Shown here: one piece after another, positions 29,801 to 36,736 of the stretch
Layout of the letters: the number at the start of each line of letters is the position of its first letter
Position numbering within the stretch: position 1 is the stretch's first letter
DNA from: Candidatus Helarchaeota ASGARD archaeon Hel_GB_B
GTDB lineage: Archaea; Asgardarchaeota; Lokiarchaeia; Helarchaeales; HEL-GB-B
Direction of reading: 5' to 3'
Length of the DNA stretch: 36,736 bases
Assembly (NCBI GenBank): GCA_005191425.1
Contig: SUPR01000029.1
Location: 1 to 36,736, forward strand
Notes under the pieces: model-generated
Told to the model about the DNA's origin: nothing
Seen by the model: only the letters and a program-made list of their open reading frames with translations
Database searches by the model: none
Translations under genes and position numbers: made by a program

Positions 29801-31849
29801 AGAGTTGGAAGAAATATATCATTTCACGCTAACCTTACAAGCCTAGATTTCGGGCCTATGATAGGTACAAGCGTTATATTTAACATAACATATCTATTTT
29901 ATACAGGAAATAGCAGTTTACTTGTTTATAAATCATTTGGGACCAATGAAAATGGTACTGCCAGTTATAGCATTGAACATATTCCTGATGGTGTTAAGAA
30001 AATCTATATTTCAGTAAAATATTTAGGAACAAATACATATCATTCTTGCTCTGACTTTAAAAATTATTCCGTAAATAAGAAATTTAATACCTCTCTTGAA
30101 TTAATATCTGCACTCCCCCAAGAAGTTATGGTAGGTAATTATATCTTTTTAGAAGTTAAGTTGACTAACACTGAAAATGGCGTTCCAATCTCAAAAGCTA
30201 CCATTAATTTCAAAATTTTATTCGATAATGGCTATTCATTGACCCAAAAGTCCACCACATTAACTACGGGGATAGCAATATCAAACATTAAAATACCCAA
30301 TGAAGCGTCAAATGCACAATATTTTACTGTGTCTATTGATTATGAAGGTGATTATTCAATAGTAAATGCATCGTTTATTTCACATGCCCGGATAAATGTT
30401 TTAACACCAGTTCGATTATTTGTCCGTAATCTTCCATTTATTCTTACTGTAGTGGCAATTGGGGTAGCCTCAGTTCTTACTTATCAATTTACAATTAGAG
30501 CTCCTAGAATTAGACGAAAAATCCGTAGAATGAGAGAAGTTAATCAGAAATTTTCTGATATTTTGAATGTCCAACACCTGATGATTTTATATAAAGAAAC
30601 TGGAATAACAATCTATAACCATTCATTTCAAGAAAGAACTTTTGATCCCGACTTAATTTCTGGCTTTCTAACGGCTATTGCTTCATTTCAAACTGGCTCT
30701 CATATTAAAACAGGAAAAGATGCAATTACAAGCGGTTTTGAACTAACATATGCTAATTTTATTATTTTAGTTGAAGAAGGAAATTATACCAGAGTTGGAC
30801 TCATATTAGACCAAAAACCATCAAGTGAACTAAGACAGTCTTTAAGAAAATTTCTGAATTTATTTGAGAATAAATATGAAAAAGAATTAAAGCAGTTTTC
30901 TGGTTATATAAAGCCTTTTAAAAATTCTGGTAAACTAGTAGAACAAGTATTTGAAGCATCCTTGATTTGGCCACATAGAGTAAACCCAAATATTACAAGT
31001 GAAATGGAGAAAAATCTAACAAATTTCGAGAGCATGATTTTAACCTTAGCATTGACAATTCAAAAAGAAAAAAGCTTTTTTATGACCCCAGCATTGATTG
31101 AAGCAGTACTGGAAGTTAAAAAAACAAAAACTGAAGAAATTCTGGCAGCCTTCGATGACTTAAGAAAAAAGAATATCTTTATACCCTTTCCATTAGAGGA
31201 ATTGGCAAAAATTATTGAAGAAGATAAAGAAAAAAGTCAAATAGTTGATATTACAACAAAATTAGAGGATGATGAAGAAATAGTCCCCCCAATAAAAGGT
31301 GTCCCCAAAAAAGATATGGTATATTTAAATAAACATCTAAAATTAACGAATTATGTCTTCCAAAAATGGTTTTTAAATGAACTCTCAAAAACACCATTAC
31401 CTGAAATAACTAATTACATAAAGAAAATAATTAATAATTGGAAAAAGAATAAAGATGAAATTACATCATTAATGAATAAAGCAAAAAATTCCAAAGAAAA
31501 AGGCGACCTCGTTAGTGCAGTAGAAATATTCGACGAAGCTAAAAAATATGCCGAAGAAATTGGTCTTGAAGATAAAGCAACTGAAATTTCCAATAAAATC
31601 CATGAAACTCTTGAAATTATGAAAAATAATGTTCCATTAAAATATGAAAAATTAATTAATAAATTCCTAAACGAAATAAATGAAATTAATAAAAAAGCAG
31701 AAATTGAAGTCAATAATAAAAACTTCATCAATGTCTGTATTTTATATATCAAAGCAGCCCATTTATCGCTCCAAATTGGTGATAGCAAAACAGCCCAATT
31801 ATATCTTGATGAAATTGTAAAATATGAAAAAAATCTTGAAGACCTTTAA
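26849..31849 (+). CDS. Giant single-pass surface/receptor-like protein: Ig-like repeats, TM, cytoplasmic longin/roadblock-like domain, wHTH-like segment and C-terminal helical (TPR-like) repeats
   Basis: 1666 aa; signal/TM STFLILILAFMIFVNLFALNYI; Ig-like repeats NITYYTESDVRIGKPLYIYSTL..., NITAEYYNDIRVGRNISFHANL..., SALPQEVMVGNYIFLEVKL...; TM LPFILTVVAIGVASVLTYQF; HLMILYKETGITIYNHSF...DPDLISGFLTAIASF; C-terminal alpha-helical repeats. Confidence 0.92.
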   Translation: MRISVNNHKVKSTFLILILAFMIFVNLFALNYIIPYSRYSNNKLNSKKSNNFIQNSNSGFVESPITNPNSLYAENNTNAVLTCNKTQSFLGRTPHLIKINTYNWNFTATKLGFFGISQNYTLIVEDIAEDHNNIFQEDVYDEWAQGFSLNAQFSRINKIGLYLQYRGKYDLWVEVYNATDTGDLSLEPDKLLMKSETVTIENLFNAKSEFIIFNFQSNKIINNSETCDNTFFIILNGTKTGGIYAFVEWWYADDEKGIDNGDALEYKNNRWELNSIDYYSIINLTQLFFPEDINMKINDSATTTIDVLNGASPGRGHVSFSKFIPNSNVSILVTSTTFVNFMAISNTRLSNSSHALTQFYAGSQLPTVNINISLYAHFIIDSFAKKLNITLQKSWNVSLISASQLILSSSDWKRSGNYLLINASDNFYAIKCIDHNYIGNIILNTYKDSLFINHNLTVNNTFRIYNSITPINLTIYNSSDRLIHTQKKLPSNYYCSFDPYNMTSNGMFKIILKWFNGTSIGYNFSNIEVQYHADFYEISDNINQSKPFQAGELVLVDAFYNNTELNCGILNASSDISINMTSRTQYNVSEFGGGYYNITIYTNQLTSKNYTLVISAHKVGYEESNFSIRFQIITHFNATMNITGYYGNVFRNGSWWVHPNPYFSDNTHKIQIIYKNGTAPYDGIYPAAIYAYPNWSSDVWYGNPFDTFGRYDITLDTTGLHEGDKGEITIIATSNMFETKEIRIFFKIDEIPENLLSFDINGFEEITAYEGETIQIAASFIDDFHGKDIVFENDTEGNLTWYIPGTTATGLMSKIIHTYMDSIELPSYNITGGDYNITIKAQALRDYATKEVNISLHVLNKEPTNINITYYTESDVRIGKPLYIYSTLSFSNGTRLNYKMLEFNLTYLNNTIIIDSVNTTILTDSNGVATYFISELPDNINKIRVNCSYSGTEKIAETKGSRIINVLDKYVTFINITAEYYNDIRVGRNISFHANLTSLDFGPMIGTSVIFNITYLFYTGNSSLLVYKSFGTNENGTASYSIEHIPDGVKKIYISVKYLGTNTYHSCSDFKNYSVNKKFNTSLELISALPQEVMVGNYIFLEVKLTNTENGVPISKATINFKILFDNGYSLTQKSTTLTTGIAISNIKIPNEASNAQYFTVSIDYEGDYSIVNASFISHARINVLTPVRLFVRNLPFILTVVAIGVASVLTYQFTIRAPRIRRKIRRMREVNQKFSDILNVQHLMILYKETGITIYNHSFQERTFDPDLISGFLTAIASFQTGSHIKTGKDAITSGFELTYANFIILVEEGNYTRVGLILDQKPSSELRQSLRKFLNLFENKYEKELKQFSGYIKPFKNSGKLVEQVFEASLIWPHRVNPNITSEMEKNLTNFESMILTLALTIQKEKSFFMTPALIEAVLEVKKTKTEEILAAFDDLRKKNIFIPFPLEELAKIIEEDKEKSQIVDITTKLEDDEEIVPPIKGVPKKDMVYLNKHLKLTNYVFQKWFLNELSKTPLPEITNYIKKIINNWKKNKDEITSLMNKAKNSKEKGDLVSAVEIFDEAKKYAEEIGLEDKATEISNKIHETLEIMKNNVPLKYEKLINKFLNEINEINKKAEIEVNNKNFINVCILYIKAAHLSLQIGDSKTAQLYLDEIVKYEKNLEDL

Positions 31850-31870
31850 TTTTTTTTATTCTTTTTTTTG
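31847..31870 (+). terminator. Poly-T archaeal-type transcription terminator
   Basis: TAATTTTTTTTATTCTTTTTTTTG directly at the stop codon of the giant surface-protein gene. Confidence 0.5.
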
Positions 31871-32232
31871 ATTCAATTTTCTAATGAAAATAACGATAAA
31901 TTTTCACATAAAAAATCATTATAAAATCTCAATAGTTTCTAATCATTTGAATAATTTAATTTATGTTTAAATTAAAATACTAACTTGTTTTGTTTAATTT
32001 TAATAAAATAATTTCTACCTTAAACATATACTTTTTATTTGAATTAAATTTGAATTTGGTTTTTGGTTAATCTAAAAAATTTAATTCCAAAATTAATAAT
32101 ACTCGCAATTATCATAAAATCTAAAAGAATTGAAAAACGATAATATTATAATAAACTAAATGTCACGTTAAGGACTAAAAATTATACGAAAATTTTCTTT
32201 TTAAATTTCTAATTATAAATGGAGAAAACGAA

Positions 32233-33051
32233 ATGGCAAATATTAAATTGTTTTATGAGGGTTTCAAAAAAAGTAATAAAATAATGAGAGTAGCAGGATT
32301 TATGTCTGGCTCCGGGACTAATATTCAGAAAATATTAGAGTACCAACAAAAATTAGGGCATAATTCACCTTTTGAACTAGTCTTTTTGTTTAGTAATAAT
32401 CCAGATCCTGAGAAATGTAAAATTCGGGAAATTGCAAATAGATATAATCTTGAATATAAAATTAATGATCTAAAAAAATTTTACAGAGAAAAAGGACTTG
32501 ATGATATAAGCGATTTAGAGGTACGAAAAGATTATGATTTAATCACTTTAAATTTTTTAAAAGAACGGGACATTGATGCAGTTGTTTTAGGTGGATATAT
32601 GGCTATTGTGACTGAAGTAATCTTCAAGAATTTTACAACAATTAATGTTCATCCTGCAGATTTATCAATTATAGACCCTCAAACACATAGACGGAAATAT
32701 ACTGGCGACCACGCCGTTATGGACGCAATATTAGCAGGAGAAAAAGAATTAAGGTCAAGCGTACATATTGTAACCGAAAAAATAGACGGTGGACCAATTA
32801 TTCTAATTTCTAAACCCCTTAAAGTAGAATTACCTCCTAACATTTTATTGGAGGACCTTAAACAACCAAATAACAAGGACATGCTTAAAAAAATTTCAGA
32901 TGAACACCAAAATAAATTAAAACAAATTGGTGATTGGAAAATTTTCCCTCTAGCTCTTGAATATATTGCAAGAGGTTTTATTGGATTTGATGAAAATTTT
33001 CAATTATACTACAAAAACAAACCAATTCCAAATGGTATAAAATTGACATAA
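32233..33051 (+). CDS. Formyltransferase-family protein (phosphoribosylglycinamide formyltransferase, PurN-like)
   Basis: 272 aa; MSGSGTNIQKIL, INVHPADLS (N-x-H), AGEKELRSSVHIVTEKIDGGPIILI (catalytic D). Confidence 0.85.
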   Translation: MANIKLFYEGFKKSNKIMRVAGFMSGSGTNIQKILEYQQKLGHNSPFELVFLFSNNPDPEKCKIREIANRYNLEYKINDLKKFYREKGLDDISDLEVRKDYDLITLNFLKERDIDAVVLGGYMAIVTEVIFKNFTTINVHPADLSIIDPQTHRRKYTGDHAVMDAILAGEKELRSSVHIVTEKIDGGPIILISKPLKVELPPNILLEDLKQPNNKDMLKKISDEHQNKLKQIGDWKIFPLALEYIARGFIGFDENFQLYYKNKPIPNGIKLT

Positions 33052-33117
33052 TTAAAAGAATATATTTTGCTATAAATTTAATTTCTTTATGAAAATAAGT
33101 AAAACTTTTATTTGATT

Positions 33118-33381
33118 TTAAATATTTTCTTGTAATTTCTTTAATAAATTCTGATTCTTTTTATTTAAAATTAAAAAAATATAGTCCATTTTCTCCAAAA
33201 GTTTCTTAAATAATTCGTCATTATTTATTTTTATTGCAGATTTCAGTCCTGATTTAAAAAGTAAAATTAATGCCTGATAACATTTATTGTCATTGCATAA
33301 ATTGTCAATGATTTTTAAATTATTGTTAAATAAATGTTTCCACGCTTGTTCTAATTCATAGTACGTATTTTGTTGTGTCAT
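33118..33381 (-). CDS. Small helical protein of unknown function (87 aa)
   Basis: Intact ORF with coding-like composition (YYELEQAWKHLFNNNLKIIDNL...). Confidence 0.55.
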   Translation of the reverse strand: MTQQNTYYELEQAWKHLFNNNLKIIDNLCNDNKCYQALILLFKSGLKSAIKINNDELFKKLLEKMDYIFLILNKKNQNLLKKLQENI

Positions 33382-33500
33382 TTTTAATCATGATTAGTTT
33401 AATTCTTAAATTCATAATTTTTTATGAAATTAGATTAATAGAATTAAATAAATATATTAAAATTCTTTTATAACAATATATAGAATTCATGTTGGATTCA

Positions 33501-34127
33501 TTAACTCAAATTTATGATTGTAAATTCGGCGTTATCATATTGAAAATACACTCCTTTAGGACCAACATTTTGAAAAATTATGTTTTTTAATTTTGCAGTT
33601 TTATACCAATTTTCATGAATATGACCAAATAAAACAAGTTTAGGTCTAAATTCAAGAATCAGATCTAAATATTCCTTAACTCCAGCATGTTTTCCATCAA
33701 CCGTTTTATCACAAATTGAATAAGGGGGGACATGAGAAATTAATATGAAATTTTTCAATGAGCTTATATTTTTTTGCAAAATCTTTTTGAATTTACTGAT
33801 ATTCCAGACCATGTCATATTCATCACCCCCTATCCCTGTAATCCAAAAATTTTCATCGTTTAAATTAAAAATTTCTAAATGGCAATTTTTTCCAAACTGC
33901 ATCTTAAAATCGATATTAAATTCATCATCATTTCCCCAGACGTAATAAACAGGTAATTCTAAATGTTTGACCCGCATTTCTAATCTATTTATTGATATTT
34001 TATTTCTAAAATCACCGCATAAAATCACAAAATCTGGCGAATATTTTTTTATTTTTTGTTTTACATCTACAAAATAATTTTTATAACCAAAAAGTCCGTG
34101 AAAATCAGAAAAAGCCAGAAATTTCAT
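33501..34127 (-). CDS. Calcineurin-like metallophosphoesterase
   Basis: 208 aa; FSDFHG, LCGDFRN, WGNDDE, ISHVPP, FGHIHEN. Confidence 0.93.
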   Translation of the reverse strand: MKFLAFSDFHGLFGYKNYFVDVKQKIKKYSPDFVILCGDFRNKISINRLEMRVKHLELPVYYVWGNDDEFNIDFKMQFGKNCHLEIFNLNDENFWITGIGGDEYDMVWNISKFKKILQKNISSLKNFILISHVPPYSICDKTVDGKHAGVKEYLDLILEFRPKLVLFGHIHENWYKTAKLKNIIFQNVGPKGVYFQYDNAEFTIINLS

Positions 34128-34265
34128 TAAATATCTCTCTTAACTAACATCAATTTAGAAATAAATTTAATTCATTAATTTATAAAATATTTCAATACAC
34201 TTATAATTTTTATTTAATTAAAATTTTAAAATTAGGTTATTCTTAAATAAAGGAAATGATTATTT

Positions 34266-35885
34266 ATGAAGTCTGTTTGTATAAGGAATGGAAAAATTAT
34301 TGATGGAACGGGAAATCCTTGGTATAAAGCAGAAATTGCTGTAATAAATGGAAAAATTAATGAGATATCTCGTAAAATAGATAGTAAGAATTTTGATGAA
34401 GAAATAGATGCTACTGGGCTAATAGTATCACCAGGATTTATTGATATTCATACGCATTCGGATCTTACGATTACAGCTCCAGCTAAAAATGTTATTACTC
34501 AAGGTGTAACAACTCATGTTATTGGTAATTGCGGTTTTTCTTTAACGCCAATGGACCCGGAAAATTCTCAATCAACTGTTCTTGCTAATATGTTAGCATC
34601 AATTACAGGAGTAAGGTCGTATACACTTAAATTTCGCAATTTAACGGAATTTTTCGAAAGTTTAAGAAAAGAAGGTATAGTAATTAATACAATACCACTC
34701 ATTGGGCATTCAATGTTGAGAATACAGGTAATGGGATTAAAAAAGCGAGCGCCTAATACAGATGAACTCCAGAAAATGAAAGACCTATTAGAAGAAGAGT
34801 TAAAACGCGGGGCATTTGGAATGTCAACTGGATTAGACTATCCACCAGGTTCATTTTCAAAAACTGAAGAAATTATAGAACTCTGTAAAGTTGTTAAAAA
34901 ATATAATGGTATTTATACAACTCATTTCAGAGGATTTGCAAGTGGACTTGTCCGTGCTACTAAGGAAGTTATAAAAATTGTCGAAGGATCTGGCGTTTCA
35001 GCTGAAATTTCCCATTTTAAACCATTTGGATTTTGGATTGGTGATATCAAACGCGCATATCTATTAGTTGAAAAAGCCCGAGATAAAGGACTTGAAATTA
35101 CTTTTGATGTATTTCCACATGCATCTAATTATACATTTCTCTTTGCTCTAATTCCTCCATGGGTATATCAATCTAAAGATAAATTAGATATTAATAAAGG
35201 CATTGATATTTTAAAAAAGATGCGTTCAGATATTGAATTAAAAAATAGAATCTATATGGAAATGGATCAAATTGTAAGTAGCTTTTTAAAAATTAAAGAA
35301 TTTGAAGACTGGAAAAAAGTATATGTAAGTGCACCGGATAATGAAGAATTTAATGGAAAAACAATTTATAAAATAGCTAAGGATAAAAATCTAGATCCTC
35401 GTGAAGCTGTAATTAAAGTATTAATCGAATTAAATGGTAACGCAAGCGGTACTTATCTTTCAATGAGTGAAGAAGATAACCTAATTACAATAACCCATCC
35501 ATTATCCATGTTTGCTTCAGATGGTAAGGTAATTCCTGAAAATAGTAATGTATTTCCAAATCCATATTGTAATGGCACTTTTACACAAGTCCTTGGAAAA
35601 TATGTCCGGGAATTAAAAGCACTTACAATACAAGATGCAATAAGAAAAATGACCTCATTTCCAGCTCAAAAATTAGGCCTTAAAGATAGAGGGTTAATAA
35701 AAGAAGGTAATTGGGCAGATATCACTATCTTTGACGCTGATAAAATAATCGATAAAGCTACTTATGAAAATCCTCGTCTCTATTCAGAAGGTATTGAGTA
35801 TGTAATTATAAATGGCGAAATTGTCTATAAAAAAGGCGAATTTATGGATGTTAAGCCCGGTCATCCAATTCTAAGAACAACTTAA
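34266..35885 (+). CDS. N-acyl-D-amino-acid deacylase/D-aminoacylase-like amidohydrolase
   Basis: 539 aa; SPGFIDIHTHSDLTI, GVTTHVIGNCGFSLTP, GMSTGLDYPPGSF, YTTHFRG, AEISHFKPFG, MFASDGKV, NWADITIFD. Confidence 0.93.
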   Translation: MKSVCIRNGKIIDGTGNPWYKAEIAVINGKINEISRKIDSKNFDEEIDATGLIVSPGFIDIHTHSDLTITAPAKNVITQGVTTHVIGNCGFSLTPMDPENSQSTVLANMLASITGVRSYTLKFRNLTEFFESLRKEGIVINTIPLIGHSMLRIQVMGLKKRAPNTDELQKMKDLLEEELKRGAFGMSTGLDYPPGSFSKTEEIIELCKVVKKYNGIYTTHFRGFASGLVRATKEVIKIVEGSGVSAEISHFKPFGFWIGDIKRAYLLVEKARDKGLEITFDVFPHASNYTFLFALIPPWVYQSKDKLDINKGIDILKKMRSDIELKNRIYMEMDQIVSSFLKIKEFEDWKKVYVSAPDNEEFNGKTIYKIAKDKNLDPREAVIKVLIELNGNASGTYLSMSEEDNLITITHPLSMFASDGKVIPENSNVFPNPYCNGTFTQVLGKYVRELKALTIQDAIRKMTSFPAQKLGLKDRGLIKEGNWADITIFDADKIIDKATYENPRLYSEGIEYVIINGEIVYKKGEFMDVKPGHPILRTT

Positions 35886-35928
35886 AGATTTTAAAAAATC
35901 TTTTAAACTAAAATTTGGTACTAATATT

Positions 35929-36567
35929 ATGGTTACTCCTGAATCAGCTGCAGCTTTAACAAATTTAAGAAATTTTAGTAATTTTAACTGGATATTCATA
36001 ATACTATTGATAATCGTTTTATACATCTATGCCAATGAATATCAAAAAAAGAACTATGAAATTATCATGGGAGCTCTTGGATTTTATGGTATGGACATAT
36101 TTAACGAAATTTGGAATAGTTTGGTACTTCATATTACTGGTGTCAGTGCATTATGGACCAGCTCGGTCGGAAATACTATGCTTATCATTTTCGTGGGTTT
36201 AAATTTAGAGATAACTTTAATGTTCGCAATTTTGGGAATTGTATTTTTAAAAATGATACCTGAAGACAAAACTAAAAAAATTTTTAAAATGATCCCTAAT
36301 CGCTGGTTTTATGCAATATTATTTTCAGTACTTGCAATGCTTATTGAAATGTTTCTTAATTATGCTGGATTACTTATTTGGTATTATCCCTTCTGGAATT
36401 TCTCGTTTCCATGGCTAATTATCCCTATTGGATATTTACACTTTTTTGTAATTGCATTTTGGATTCATGATATGAAAAAAAGGAAAAATCAAATTGCCAC
36501 TTTAAGTATTATTTATATTATTGATATTGCATTAATGCTGATTTTTATTCCAATTGGTTGGCTTTGA
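35929..36567 (+). CDS. Polytopic membrane protein (about 6 TM), unknown
   Basis: 212 aa, several hydrophobic helices ending HFFVIAFWIHDMKKRKNQIATLSIIYIIDIALMLIFIPIGWL. Confidence 0.8.
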   Translation: MVTPESAAALTNLRNFSNFNWIFIILLIIVLYIYANEYQKKNYEIIMGALGFYGMDIFNEIWNSLVLHITGVSALWTSSVGNTMLIIFVGLNLEITLMFAILGIVFLKMIPEDKTKKIFKMIPNRWFYAILFSVLAMLIEMFLNYAGLLIWYYPFWNFSFPWLIIPIGYLHFFVIAFWIHDMKKRKNQIATLSIIYIIDIALMLIFIPIGWL

Positions 36568-36736
36568 TCTAAAATGTTTTCAATTATTTGATCGATATTA
36601 ATTAGATTCATTGATTTAATAGTATAGAAAATGTCTAAAAATCCATCTGCGTATTTAATTTCATTAAATTTTTTTACTTTATCTAATCCCAATAAAAGGA
36701 CTTTTGATTTAATATTATAGAACTCTGTGAAATGCT
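36513..36736 (-). CDS. Possible partial CDS (5' end beyond right window edge), convergent and overlapping with 35929-36567
   Basis: Reverse-strand frame open from 36734 to stop at 36515-36513: HFTEFYNIKSKVLLLGLDKVKKFNEIKYADGFLDIFYTIKSMNLINIDQIIENILDQSQPIGIKISINAISII*. Confidence 0.5.
   Translation of the reverse strand, partial: HFTEFYNIKSKVLLLGLDKVKKFNEIKYADGFLDIFYTIKSMNLINIDQIIENILDQSQPIGIKISINAISII

Overview
This is an AT-rich archaeal chromosomal window that I infer to be Asgard-type. The inference rests on longin/roadblock-like domains of the '..DpdLISGfLTAI.sF..' type, archaeal RadA, FEN1 and XPD, and very low GC. No rRNA, tRNA, CRISPR array or intact transposon could be supported. Main contents: (i) a truncated minus-strand CDS at the left edge, missed by the ORF track, with heptad/hendecad coiled-coil repeats; (ii) a tightly packed plus-strand gene string (1154-8779) encoding membrane-anchored surface proteins, a membrane-bound HerA/VirB4-like ATPase homologue whose P-loop appears lost, and a small 2-TM protein; (iii) a DNA replication/repair neighbourhood with FEN1, a Ski2/Hel308-like helicase carrying a SWIM zinc finger and a C-terminal longin-like domain, XPD, RadA and a RadB-like ATPase; (iv) a LAGLIDADG-derived, wHTH and zinc-ribbon protein that lacks catalytic acids (WhiA-like domestication); (v) a 1666-aa receptor-like protein with an Ig-like ectodomain, one TM helix, and a cytoplasmic longin-like domain plus helical repeats, whose longin-like domain matches the one on the helicase; (vi) metabolic genes: radical SAM/B12, a BadF/HgdC-type ATPase, PurN-like formyltransferase, metallophosphoesterase and D-aminoacylase-like amidohydrolase. 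A 14-bp motif (CACTCATTGCAAAA) occurs exactly three times, always between confident genes. The best candidates for an undescribed system are the pseudo-ATPase surface cluster, whose N-terminal module has a second copy at 12395-13168, and the longin-like domain shared by the helicase and the receptor.
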